Under the pieces are notes generated by a model, which saw only the letters and a program-made list of their open reading frames with translations, searched no databases and had not been told where the DNA came from. A stretch of 64,000 nt of DNA from a bacterium (GTDB taxonomy: Bacteria > Bdellovibrionota_C > UBA2361 > RFPC01), in assembly GCA_030428205.1 (NCBI GenBank), contig JAUIBK010000005.1, positions 57,651 to 121,650 of the forward strand. Direction: 5' to 3'. The position numbers and the translations under genes are program-made. Numbering within the stretch: the stretch's first letter is position 1; every line of letters begins with the position of its first letter. This document shows, one piece after another, positions 29,476-37,881 of this stretch.

Positions 29476-30624
29476 ATGGATCTTAGCGGTAGAGTCGTTG
29501 TTGCTATGTCAGGAGGCGTTGACTCCTCGGTCTCCGCCTATCTTTTGGCACAACAGGGGTACGACTGCGTTGGCGTATCGATGCAGGTCTGGGATTATCG
29601 TAAAAATGGTGGGTGCTCAAGTAAGGCGACTTGTTGTTCGCCGGATGATTTTACTGATGCTCGTCAGGTAGCAGCAACTATAGGAATACCCTACTATGTT
29701 TTTGATTTCGAAGAGTCCTTTCGTAAAGAAGTCATTGACACCTTCGTACAGAAATACCAATCGGGCCTCACACCTAATCCGTGCATTGATTGCAATAACA
29801 AGGTCAAGTTTAGAGATCTTCGAGAGAGAGCTTTTCGTCTTGGATGTACTCATGTTGCAACAGGACACTTCGCTCGTGTACGCGAGAGTGAGAGTGGGTA
29901 TCATCTCTTACGTGGTTTAGATAGTGAGAAGGATCAGAGTTATTTTCTTTATGGCATGCCTCAATCTGAGCTCAAAAGAACTCTCTTTCCTGTTGGTGAG
30001 ATGACGAAAACAGAAGTCCGCGAGATAGCGAATCGAGCTGGCCTCGTTACCGCGCAAAAACCTGAAAGCCAAGATATCTGTTTTATTCAGGGTAATGTAC
30101 AAGATTTCATAGCTCGACAAGGTGGTAGTTGTCCTCCGGGGAGAATTCGAACTCAGACAGGAGAGATCCTCGGTAGTCATGATGGCATTCACCGATTTAC
30201 GGTTGGTCAACGTAAAGGACTTGGAATCGGAGGGAGGGCGCACCCACTGTACGTTCTTGAGCTTGATGCGAAAGATAACTGTGTGTACGTAGGTGAAAAA
30301 AATGAACTCGAGCGAGAAGGATTCCTCGTTGATAACGTACACTGGGTCTCTCCACTCATGGAGCAAAAGAGCAGTGAAGGGGGCCTCACATTTGAGGCGA
30401 TCGCACAGATGAGACACCGCCACCGTGGAGTTCCAGTTCGTGTCACAGCCCAAGACGGAGCTCAACAAGCAAAAGTCGAATTTCTTCAGGAGTGGTCAAC
30501 TGTCTCTCCTGGCCAAGCGGCCGTTTTTTACGATCTCAAAAATGAAGAACTCCTCGGTGGTGGAAGGGTGAGCCCCATTGAGATAGGAGAAGAACTCCAG
30601 AATTTTCAAAGTGCCAATGTTTGA
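29476..30624 (+). CDS. mnmA: tRNA-uridine 2-sulfurtransferase
   Basis: 382 residues. PP-loop SGGVDSSVSAYLL near the N-terminus activates U34; the two catalytic cysteines are Cys103 (NPCIDCNNKVKF) and Cys202 (SQDICFIQG). The C-terminal beta-barrel with FTVGQRKGLGIGG is present. It makes s2U34 in tRNA for Lys, Glu and Gln. GGAG in the preceding gene end serves as ribosome site (GTGGAGCAGTAAAGATG), so translation is coupled to the cysteine desulfurase. Confidence 0.97.
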   Translation: MDLSGRVVVAMSGGVDSSVSAYLLAQQGYDCVGVSMQVWDYRKNGGCSSKATCCSPDDFTDARQVAATIGIPYYVFDFEESFRKEVIDTFVQKYQSGLTPNPCIDCNNKVKFRDLRERAFRLGCTHVATGHFARVRESESGYHLLRGLDSEKDQSYFLYGMPQSELKRTLFPVGEMTKTEVREIANRAGLVTAQKPESQDICFIQGNVQDFIARQGGSCPPGRIRTQTGEILGSHDGIHRFTVGQRKGLGIGGRAHPLYVLELDAKDNCVYVGEKNELEREGFLVDNVHWVSPLMEQKSSEGGLTFEAIAQMRHRHRGVPVRVTAQDGAQQAKVEFLQEWSTVSPGQAAVFYDLKNEELLGGGRVSPIEIGEELQNFQSANV

Positions 30625-30658
30625 GTCACGACCCTGTTGTAGGGTATACTAGTGTCAC

Positions 30659-30712
30659 CAGGCGCACTCCAAAATGCTTCACATCTTGTGGTGGTAATAC
30701 AGGATGCGCCTG
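30659..30712. repeat. Stem-loop in the mnmA-rnc intergenic region
   Basis: CAGGCGCA (30659-30666) pairs perfectly with TGCGCCTG (30705-30712), and TCC/GGA extends the stem after a one-base bulge. The loop is about 32 bases. There is no T-run after it. It lies 34 bases past mnmA inside a 272-base gap with no gene. It may be a degraded terminator or a leader structure for rnc. Confidence 0.5.
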
Positions 30713-30896
30713 AAATGGCTGTATATGGCGGCTGGAGATTATTGTCCTTCTGAGTAGATCTCAGTAACTACTGAAAAGAACAGTACTTTTCCCGTCTTCA
30801 AGTCAACTCATTCTGTATATTTGCTTTAGCATATGCTCGGTCAAACCTGAGCGTAATGATGCAACGTATTTGTTTTTTGCCTAAGAGGGCATTGAT

Positions 30897-31664
30897 ATGA
30901 GATTTGGAATAGCTAAGTCAGACAACTCCTCGGATCAGAGTGAGAATGAAGAAACGGCTCCAGACGGCTCTGGGGGAGATCAGCAGGAACTAGAAGGTCT
31001 GCTTGGATACACATTTAAAGATAAAATGTGGCTCACAAGAGCCCTCACACACCGCTCAGCCCAGGCTCGGGGTGACCAGAGTGATTACGAGCGGCTTGAA
31101 TTTCTTGGTGATGCGGTGCTCGACCTGGCTATTGCTGATCTCTTGTTAGAGCATCACGTTGAAGCTCGTGAGGGTGAGCTGTCTAAAATGCGCGCAGCCC
31201 TCGTAAACACGCAGTCGCTTGCAGAGATCTCACGTGAATTGCAGCTCAGTAAGTTTATTATTCTCAGTAGAGGAGAGCGGGCGAATGGGGGAAATGAACG
31301 CCCCTCAATTCTCGCTGATGTATTCGAAAGTATTATAGGTGGTATGTACAGAGATTCCGGCTACGATGTCGCACGTGAGCGTATCCGTACCTATTTTGGA
31401 GAGCGGCTCTCAAATGTCATTCCACAAGATCCGAAAACTGAACTTCAAGAAGTACTTCACGTCAACAACAGTGAGCCTCCAAAGTATCTCTTAGAGTGCG
31501 TCGAAGGCCCAGAGCACGCGCCAACCTTTGTTTCCGTAGTTGAAGTAGACGGTGAGATTGTCGGCAGGGGCCGCGGAACAACCAAAAAAGCTTCTCAACA
31601 AGAGGCAGCCGCTGAGGCACTTACAAAACTTGATCCAGACAGCGCGGAGGATACTCATGAGTAA
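30897..31664 (+). CDS. rnc: Ribonuclease III
   Basis: 255 residues. The signature ERLEFLGDAVL is at 65-75, with the second acidic site in LADVFESIIGGMY; a double-stranded-RNA-binding domain fills about 180-250 (DPKTELQEVLHV; GRGRGTTKKASQQEAAAEAL). The first 30 residues are an acidic, probably disordered extension (SSDQSENEETAPDGSGGDQQ) longer than in E. coli; there is no later ATG that would remove it without losing the first helix. It cuts rRNA precursors and mRNA duplexes. The end overlaps der by eight bases. Confidence 0.97.
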   Translation: MRFGIAKSDNSSDQSENEETAPDGSGGDQQELEGLLGYTFKDKMWLTRALTHRSAQARGDQSDYERLEFLGDAVLDLAIADLLLEHHVEAREGELSKMRAALVNTQSLAEISRELQLSKFIILSRGERANGGNERPSILADVFESIIGGMYRDSGYDVARERIRTYFGERLSNVIPQDPKTELQEVLHVNNSEPPKYLLECVEGPEHAPTFVSVVEVDGEIVGRGRGTTKKASQQEAAAEALTKLDPDSAEDTHE

Positions 31665-33027
31665 TTCCCGAATCCCACTCGTGGCCATCGTTGGAAGAAC
31701 AAACGTTGGTAAATCAACCTTGTTTAATCTCTTTACTGGAAGACGACTTGCTATTGTTGAGGACTTTCCCGGCGTAACGCGGGATAGGTGTTATGCTGTT
31801 GTAAAGAGAGAAAAAGCAACCTTTCGTTTGATTGATACCGGTGGACTCTTTGGTGAAGAAGAGAATTCGTTTACCCAGTCGGTTCGTGAGCAGGCCCAGA
31901 TTGCTATCGCAGAAGCAGATCTCGTGCTGGCGATTTTCGATGGACTCTCCGGTCCGCATCCAGATGATCCGCAAGTTGTCGATCTTCTCCGACGCGCAGA
32001 TAAACCTGTCTTTTGGGTTATTAATAAATGTGAAAAGCCCTCAACAGAAGAAGCCGCCGTGGAGTTTTATGGCCTCGGGATAAGCGAAAATATTTTTCCA
32101 ATCAGCGCCGCACATAATCAGGGAGTACCAGAGCTCTTTGCCGCAATGAAATCAGTTCTTGCAGAGCATGCTGCAGGCGAAGTGGACGAAGATCCGGGGA
32201 TCAAGATAGCTATTGTTGGTAAGCCAAATGTTGGTAAATCAACTTTTGTGAACCGTGTTCTGGGCGAAGAGCGGCTTATTACCTCTCCCATTTCAGGGAC
32301 AACCCGAGACGCAGTTGATATTGAACTCATCAGAGATGGTCAAAAGTATACAATTGTTGATACAGCAGGTCTTCGAAAGAAAGCTCAAATTGAAGATGCT
32401 TCACTAGAACGTTTTAGTAACTTGCGAACGCTAAGAGCCCTTGCTCAAGCTGATGTCGCTATCATCCTCATAGATGCACAACAGGGCAAGCCTACAGAGC
32501 AGGACGCAAAGATCGCAGGTCTTGCACATGATAGGGGGATTCCTTTTATTTTCGCCGTTAATAAGTGGGATCTTGTTGAAAAGGACCACCGTACAGCAAA
32601 GGAGTTTACAAAAGAGTTGCGACGTGAGCTAAAGTTCTGTCCTTATGCGCCTGTGCATTTCATTTCAGCACTTTCGGGAAAAAGGTGCCCTTCAATCTTA
32701 CCAAAGGCGAAAGAGATTTTTGAACACTCTCAGTTCCGTTTCCAAACAGCTGAGCTCAACCGTGTGCTGGAAGTTGCTATGCAAAGAAAGCAAGCACCAG
32801 TCTATCGCGGGCAGCCTATAAAGCTCTTTTTCGCAACACAGATAGGGGTGACTCCTCCGACATTTGTGCTCTTTATGAACCATCCCACAAAGCTAAATTT
32901 CTCCTACAAACGGTACCTTAAGAACGCTATACGGAGAGCATATGAGTACGAAGGGAGCGATATTAAGCTCCACTTCCGCAAGCGAACAGAGAAATCCCAG
33001 AGAGAGCAAGCCGCAGTGAATGAGTAG
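31657..33027 (+). CDS. der: Ribosome assembly GTPase Der (EngA)
   Basis: 456 residues from the ATG at 31657, which has GGAGG six bases upstream; a longer frame exists but lies inside rnc. Tandem G domains: first P-loop GRTNVGKS from 13, second GKPNVGKST from 188, each with its DTGGLF / DTAGLRKK switch and NKCEKPS / NKWDLVE specificity motif. A C-terminal KH-like domain follows (about 360-440) with a basic tail. Der works in 50S subunit maturation. The eight-base overlap with rnc suggests both RNA-processing genes are translated together. Confidence 0.97.
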   Translation: MSNSRIPLVAIVGRTNVGKSTLFNLFTGRRLAIVEDFPGVTRDRCYAVVKREKATFRLIDTGGLFGEEENSFTQSVREQAQIAIAEADLVLAIFDGLSGPHPDDPQVVDLLRRADKPVFWVINKCEKPSTEEAAVEFYGLGISENIFPISAAHNQGVPELFAAMKSVLAEHAAGEVDEDPGIKIAIVGKPNVGKSTFVNRVLGEERLITSPISGTTRDAVDIELIRDGQKYTIVDTAGLRKKAQIEDASLERFSNLRTLRALAQADVAIILIDAQQGKPTEQDAKIAGLAHDRGIPFIFAVNKWDLVEKDHRTAKEFTKELRRELKFCPYAPVHFISALSGKRCPSILPKAKEIFEHSQFRFQTAELNRVLEVAMQRKQAPVYRGQPIKLFFATQIGVTPPTFVLFMNHPTKLNFSYKRYLKNAIRRAYEYEGSDIKLHFRKRTEKSQREQAAVNE

Positions 33028-33029
33028 GG

Positions 33030-33968
33030 CTAAGAGAGTTCTACACGGTGAACAGTACAGATAGCTTGTCTCTGTGAGGATGAATCAGACACGGGCTTGA
33101 GCACAAAGACGTTATTTGTCTTGTGGTTGAATGAGACGACCATATCCTTTGTCACTCGCAAGAAGAGCAGATCGTCGTAGAGATCCAGGTAGGTGCCGGT
33201 ATTGTTGCGAATCAACCTTTTCAGGTATTGAGTCTTCTGACTACGTGAAGAGATCTTCCTTAGAGTTTCTAGCTCACGTTCTGCAAGGTAAAGTGCCTTT
33301 CTTTGTAGGCAGATGTTCGTATCTTGCTGTAGTGCAAGACCGACACGGCCTGTTTTTACCTCACGGCCCTTAATGAGAAGTTTGCCCGTATTGTTCTTTT
33401 CAGAAAAACTCACCTCGTATGGAGCAACGGCGCGTGTTACGGTCGAGAGGCTTCGCGCCTCTAAGAGAGCAAGAGCCTTATCGCCGACCTCGTTGATTAT
33501 CGCCGTGACTCCCTTAAAACCGAGAATTGCTGGCTCAGCTTTGAGCTTTGGATTGTCACGAGCAATAGAGAGATAGGGAGAGTCTTTTTGTTCGTCTACA
33601 GTGATTCTTAAGCCACTCTTGAGAAACAGAGTGAAACTACCGTGTATACTCAGCTCATTATCACCGAGGTAGAGTTTTGAGTAGCGAGAGCGCTCAGTGT
33701 CGTACTCAATAAAAATATGTTGAGCAGAGTCGTCAGAGAGGTCGTTTGGAGTGAAGAATTGAAGATCAATCGAGGTCCCGGTGTAGATAAAAATCCCAGG
33801 AGTACCAAGTTTTTTAGATGAAACATTAATAATTTTAATCTTCCCGTCCGCTGATTGGTGTGTATTGAGTCCAGTGCGGAGGAATTCTGCACTACCAGCC
33901 GATGGCAAAAGGAGTACCGCAAGCAACAAGACGGCAAGAGAAAGGGAGCGCACTACAGAAGAAAGCAT
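33030..33968 (-). CDS. Exported protein of unknown function
   Basis: 312 residues. A clear signal peptide spans 1-27 (SLAVLLLAVLLLPSAGSA then EF). The mature part is mixed alpha/beta with no membrane helix: GTPGIFIYTGTSIDLQFFTP, a probable beta sandwich in the first 150 residues, and a charged helical region near 240 (LYLAERELETLRKISSRSQK). No cysteine pair or lipobox. I do not recognise a family. It converges with der, only two bases apart. Confidence 0.75.
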   Translation of the reverse strand: MLSSVVRSLSLAVLLLAVLLLPSAGSAEFLRTGLNTHQSADGKIKIINVSSKKLGTPGIFIYTGTSIDLQFFTPNDLSDDSAQHIFIEYDTERSRYSKLYLGDNELSIHGSFTLFLKSGLRITVDEQKDSPYLSIARDNPKLKAEPAILGFKGVTAIINEVGDKALALLEARSLSTVTRAVAPYEVSFSEKNNTGKLLIKGREVKTGRVGLALQQDTNICLQRKALYLAERELETLRKISSRSQKTQYLKRLIRNNTGTYLDLYDDLLFLRVTKDMVVSFNHKTNNVFVLKPVSDSSSQRQAICTVHRVELS

Positions 33969-34236
33969 ACGGTGAATGTATCGGCTTAGCTCTTAAACCG
34001 CAATTGTACAATTTCTTCTATAAGCTACTGATATGAAAGCTTTAAATGTCGGTCTATGGCCTAATTATTTAAATCCTTAATGGTCTACATGTAATCTAAA
34101 CTAGTGTACTTGCAGGTTTTTTTTGTATCGCAACAAAAAAACGCCACCACACAAACAAGGATAAGGTGATTCTTGTCGATATGTGCATGAAGTTGGGGGC
34201 CGACGAACTGCTCCCTTCTTGATAGAGTTTCTTATT

Positions 34237-36183
34237 ATGCAGCGCTTCGTTTCTTACTTCACTCTTTTGGCCGTCGCCCTTGTTGCCCTCTTTCCGGTGG
34301 TCAATCTTGTACTCGGAAGCCCTGTCAAAGCTCTTGACGGACCACCACTTGTTGCTCTGAACTTTCTCGCCTGGAGTGTTGTGCTTACGTTTCTTATCTG
34401 GCGACTCGAAGTCAAAAAGAGTACGTCGAGGCTCGCCGAACGTATCGGCATCCACACAAAGGGGCTTTCGCTCGAGCGCATGTTGTCTGTGATTCTCAAT
34501 GAGGTTAATCGTAAGAACAAAGCCATCTCTTTGAACCTACTCGAAAGACGTGTCACAAATGAGCAAGAACTCTCGAGGACACTTGAGAGGATTGTTAACT
34601 TGAGTCGACAGTTGTTGAACGCGGACTCGGCTGAATTAGCCCTTTTCGACAGAGAGTCTGGGATGTACCACTCCTCTTTTGTTGTCGGAAGACCTTTTCG
34701 CTCAAGCTCGCAAGCGATGCTCTCCGGGGCAATTGAAGGCACTGAGATTAACACGAGCCCAGATGTGCTTGTACAGCCTATAGCCTTTGCCGGTGCTGTG
34801 CTGGGGAGCTTAAGAGTCGCTCTTAAGGGCGGAAGAATTCCTACTGTCGGCGATAGGCAGGTGATGAACCTGCTTGCGCTCCAAAGTGGACTCGCCATCG
34901 TTAACTCAAGATACACTGAACAGTTGCTCAAGATGAAATCGGCATCTGATGAAACCATCAAAGCAAAAACAGGATTTCTCGCCAACCTGAGCCATGAATT
35001 ACGTGGACCGCTTGGGATTATTATCAACGCCGTAGAGTTGGTTCTCGACGGTCTCTGTGGCCCTGTCAGCGACGAGCAATCAGAAACCCTAGGCATGATT
35101 CGTTCAAACGGAGAGCACCTTCTCGAACTGGTGAATGATGTTCTTGATTACGCAAAAATTGAATCCGGTAAGGTAGTCCCAAACAAGACAGAGATTCTTA
35201 TTAATGAGCTCCTGAAGGATATCTCGGGAGTTGTACGAAAACAGGCCGAATCCAAGTCTCATCAACTTGTTGTACTTCCAAGCGACGATGTATTTGCTAT
35301 CGAATGTGATAAGCGCCACTTAAGACAGATGCTTATCAACCTGCTTACGAACGCTATTAAATATACACCAAATGGCGGAAGAATTGAGCTTTGGGCTGAA
35401 CGCATTCCAGGCAACAAGATCTCTCTTTCAGTGAAAGATACAGGTGTAGGAATCGACCCAGCAGATAGAGACAGGGTCTTTAATGCTTTCGAGAGAGTTG
35501 ATAATGCCTATTCCCTTACTCAAGTTGGAACCGGGCTTGGTATGCCCCTGACGAAGAAGCTCGCTGAAGTCAATGGAGGTTCGATAAGCTTTGAGTCTGT
35601 TCCCCAGCAGGGCTCTCGTTTCTGGATCGTTTTTCCTGCTATTCAGGTTACATCGAGCCTCATTCACGAAAAAGAAGAGCCTCCTCCACCTGTCAAAGGG
35701 AATAATGACGTAATTCTGCTTGTTCAAAAAGCTGATACAGAACGTCAGATGATTACTCGATTCATCGAGCATCTCGGTTTCCGCGTAGAGCCAGCTGCCA
35801 GTAAGCTTGAGGCTCTTGAAGTCTTACGTAAGGAAGAGGTTCACATCGTTGTTATCGATAATAATATCGTAGATAGTCCCGATGATGACGTCGTAGGTCA
35901 GCTTCGTAAAGAAGCTAAGGAGTCATCGGTTCCCGTGGTGTTGATTAGTAGCAGAGCTTTTATCTTTGATATTGAAAAATACCTCAAAGCTGGAATTGAT
36001 CGTTGTCTCATCAAACCAATACATCTTAAGGAACTTGCACAGACCTGTCGTGAGCTTATAGATGGTTCCTACTCAGGCAGTGTTATTGATCAGGCAGAGC
36101 TTGAGTTGGCGCGTGATACTCATACTGACGGAATCAAGGTTCAAGCATCTAAACTCCTTGGCGTTGATGATATCTTTCACTAG
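34237..36183 (+). CDS. Membrane GAF histidine kinase with C-terminal receiver-like domain
   Basis: 648 residues from the ATG at 34237; an ATG 18 codons earlier is possible and neither has a strong ribosome site. Two N-terminal membrane helices (about 5-23 and 36-55), a GAF-like sensor (about 100-230), HisKA with FLANLSHELRG and phospho-acceptor His253, then an ATP-binding domain (NLLTNAIKYTPNGG, VKDTGVGIDP, GTGLGMPLTKK). The last 130 residues are a receiver domain with Asp541 and Lys593 kept, but the acidic pair that binds Mg2+ after strand 1 is replaced (DVILLVQKADTE), so phosphotransfer may be weak or absent. No response-regulator gene is adjacent. Signal unknown. Confidence 0.9.
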   Translation: MQRFVSYFTLLAVALVALFPVVNLVLGSPVKALDGPPLVALNFLAWSVVLTFLIWRLEVKKSTSRLAERIGIHTKGLSLERMLSVILNEVNRKNKAISLNLLERRVTNEQELSRTLERIVNLSRQLLNADSAELALFDRESGMYHSSFVVGRPFRSSSQAMLSGAIEGTEINTSPDVLVQPIAFAGAVLGSLRVALKGGRIPTVGDRQVMNLLALQSGLAIVNSRYTEQLLKMKSASDETIKAKTGFLANLSHELRGPLGIIINAVELVLDGLCGPVSDEQSETLGMIRSNGEHLLELVNDVLDYAKIESGKVVPNKTEILINELLKDISGVVRKQAESKSHQLVVLPSDDVFAIECDKRHLRQMLINLLTNAIKYTPNGGRIELWAERIPGNKISLSVKDTGVGIDPADRDRVFNAFERVDNAYSLTQVGTGLGMPLTKKLAEVNGGSISFESVPQQGSRFWIVFPAIQVTSSLIHEKEEPPPPVKGNNDVILLVQKADTERQMITRFIEHLGFRVEPAASKLEALEVLRKEEVHIVVIDNNIVDSPDDDVVGQLRKEAKESSVPVVLISSRAFIFDIEKYLKAGIDRCLIKPIHLKELAQTCRELIDGSYSGSVIDQAELELARDTHTDGIKVQASKLLGVDDIFH

Positions 36184-36303
36184 TGCTATGGCCAACGGTA
36201 CTGTCCCTCGACTCGGCTGAGACTTCGGCGTGAGCTCAGTCGAACGCTCGTCGCAGGCCGGGGGGCGCCATTCGGCGAAAAAGTGTTCCTCGTCGTTACT
36301 AGT
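36179..36303. repeat. GC-rich palindromic segment between two ACTAGT copies
   Basis: ACTAGT occurs at 36179-36184 and again at 36298-36303. The 113 bases between are more GC-rich than the surroundings and contain imperfect dyads: TCGACT-CGGC-TGAG (36208-36221) against CTCAGTCGA (36235-36243), and CGCC-ATT-CGGCG in the 36267-36278 area. The left copy spans the stop codon of the histidine kinase. The flanking repeats look like a target duplication around a small inserted element, but ACTAGT is itself palindromic and six bases could match by chance. Confidence 0.55.
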
Positions 36304-36333
36304 ACCCCGTCCACTAAATTTTTTCACTATGCA

Positions 36334-36582
36334 CTAGATCACAAGATCTATTCCAGTTTGCTTCGTTTCTTGTGCCATGGCTCCGAGGTCCTCTTTTTCG
36401 TCTTGTTCCTCTTGTTGTTGTCTTAGATTTTGATGTTGCGAGGAGTTTTCACGCCTTTGTCTTTTTTCAAAGTGAACAGCATCAGCCTGAAGTGTTCCAG
36501 TTTCTTGCTCTCCCTCTACAGTTTTTTTAGGGAGTCCTTTGTAATGGCGCATACCATCGATCGGTGTTGTTTCGATTTTCAT
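36334..36582 (-). CDS. Small Gln/Glu-rich hypothetical protein (82 aa)
   Basis: 82 residues from the ATG at 36582, which has a perfect AAGGAGG seven bases upstream; this ribosome site makes the gene secure despite its size. The product is polar and charged, with a Gln/Arg/Glu-rich middle (RQRRENSSQHQNLRQQQEEQ) and probably helical or disordered. No signal peptide or membrane segment. I do not recognise it. It stands alone on the minus strand between the kinase and the next plus-strand gene. Confidence 0.75.
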   Translation of the reverse strand: MKIETTPIDGMRHYKGLPKKTVEGEQETGTLQADAVHFEKRQRRENSSQHQNLRQQQEEQDEKEDLGAMAQETKQTGIDLVI

Positions 36583-36843
36583 ATTGTGCCCTCCTTGGCA
36601 TCTCTTGTTGAGTGGAGAAAGATCTTTACGACCTTTCTCGGGAAGGAGCCAATCCATTGCTCCCTACGTTATTCCCTTACATTTTAAGTCGGCGTATTGC
36701 GAGAAATTCTTAAAACAAAAAATCTTTCTCAAATATGAGCCGTGCAATAAAGCCAAAAAAGAAGATGGTCGATAGACCTTTGAAGCCCTAGAAATGGGCG
36801 ATATGGGAAGTTGATTCTACCGTCTGTAGATAAAGTTACGTAT

Positions 36844-37167
36844 ATGAAAAAAAACCTCGAAGATACAGCTATTTACGTGGCATACGATGACCACCAGGGC
36901 TACGATCCAGCTCGACCTGAGCGTGATTTGCTACGAGCCGTATTGATGTCAGCTTTAAGCGACGTTAAAAAAAGTGGTGGCGTTCAAGAGGAAGCACGGC
37001 AGTTTTTCTTATGTGAAGAGGATGATTATATCTTCTCATTTCGTTCAATTTGTCAGTTTCTGAGCGTAGATCCAGACAAAGTTTTGGTTCTTACCGGACT
37101 CAATGACGAGACTTGTGAGGCACAAAGTGATAAACCTTTGTCGCAAAGAGACTCACTTCAAGTGTAG
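36844..37167 (+). CDS. Small conserved-looking hypothetical protein
   Basis: 107 residues from the ATG at 36844. The C-terminal half (ARQFFLCEEDDYIFSFRSIC then QFLSVDPDKVLVLTG) resembles a pattern I recall from short uncharacterised bacterial proteins, where a tryptophan- or phenylalanine-rich turn with FSF leads into an I-C-x-x-L-x-h-D-P-x-x-h helix. I cannot name a function. Twelve bases separate it from the esterase gene, so they are probably cotranscribed. There is no strong ribosome site, so the start is uncertain. Confidence 0.6.
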   Translation: MKKNLEDTAIYVAYDDHQGYDPARPERDLLRAVLMSALSDVKKSGGVQEEARQFFLCEEDDYIFSFRSICQFLSVDPDKVLVLTGLNDETCEAQSDKPLSQRDSLQV

Positions 37168-37179
37168 AAAATTTTTTTC

Positions 37180-37881
37180 ATGACAGAACCACCTTCGTCC
37201 GACGCTCGTACGTCGCCGCCTGGGCACCTTACGGCTGATACTGAAGCAACTCAAATCCTCGGTTTAGAGCATACATACCGCTTAGCAAGCGATCCGGGCT
37301 CACCCCTTGTCTATTTTGTTCATGGTCGAGCCGGTACCTATGATGTGATGTGGCTTTTTCGTCGCGCTGTTCCTGAGAGTTTTCACATCATTGCTCCTCA
37401 AGCCCCGCTTGTTGATCCACTTCGAGGGTTTAGTTGGTGGCAGGTTGCTGATGATCGGGAAGTGAGCGATGCTGAAGTTCAAAAATCCGGTGAGCTTCTG
37501 AGTGCGTTCTGTCACCGTGCTCCATCATTCTACGATCTCTCACCAAGTAAGACCATTGCCATTGGCTTTTCACAGGGAGGAGGGATTCTGTCTTGGGCTA
37601 TACAAAAGGAATCTCTCCATTTTGATGGCTTGGGGTTTTTAGCGAGCTTTCTCTTTCACCTTCCTCCCCATGAGCAACCATCAAGATTACCAGTACAAAA
37701 TATATTCTGGGCTCATGGAAGCAGAGACGACGTGGTTCCATGTCTACGAGCCCGCGAAGATGTTGAACGACTCAAGGAGATGGGGGCTCAGGTGCAATAC
37801 AGTGAAGAGGAAGTTGGACATAAAGTTGGTTCACAGAGTCTCAAAGCCCTCAAGAGCTGGATAGAATCTTTTACCGCCTGA
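37180..37881 (+). CDS. Alpha/beta hydrolase (carboxylesterase family)
   Basis: 233 residues. Alpha/beta fold with oxyanion region VYFVHGRAGT, nucleophile elbow GFSQGG with Ser131, acid Asp in HGSRDDVVP, and base His in EVGHKVG. The architecture matches the small cytosolic phospholipase/carboxylesterase group (YpfH-like). Substrate unknown. The first 40 residues (SSDARTSPPGHLTADTEATQ) are a Ser/Thr/Pro-rich extension with no signal peptide. It ends overlapping the convergent DUF2156 gene by 94 bases. Confidence 0.88.
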   Translation: MTEPPSSDARTSPPGHLTADTEATQILGLEHTYRLASDPGSPLVYFVHGRAGTYDVMWLFRRAVPESFHIIAPQAPLVDPLRGFSWWQVADDREVSDAEVQKSGELLSAFCHRAPSFYDLSPSKTIAIGFSQGGGILSWAIQKESLHFDGLGFLASFLFHLPPHEQPSRLPVQNIFWAHGSRDDVVPCLRAREDVERLKEMGAQVQYSEEEVGHKVGSQSLKALKSWIESFTA

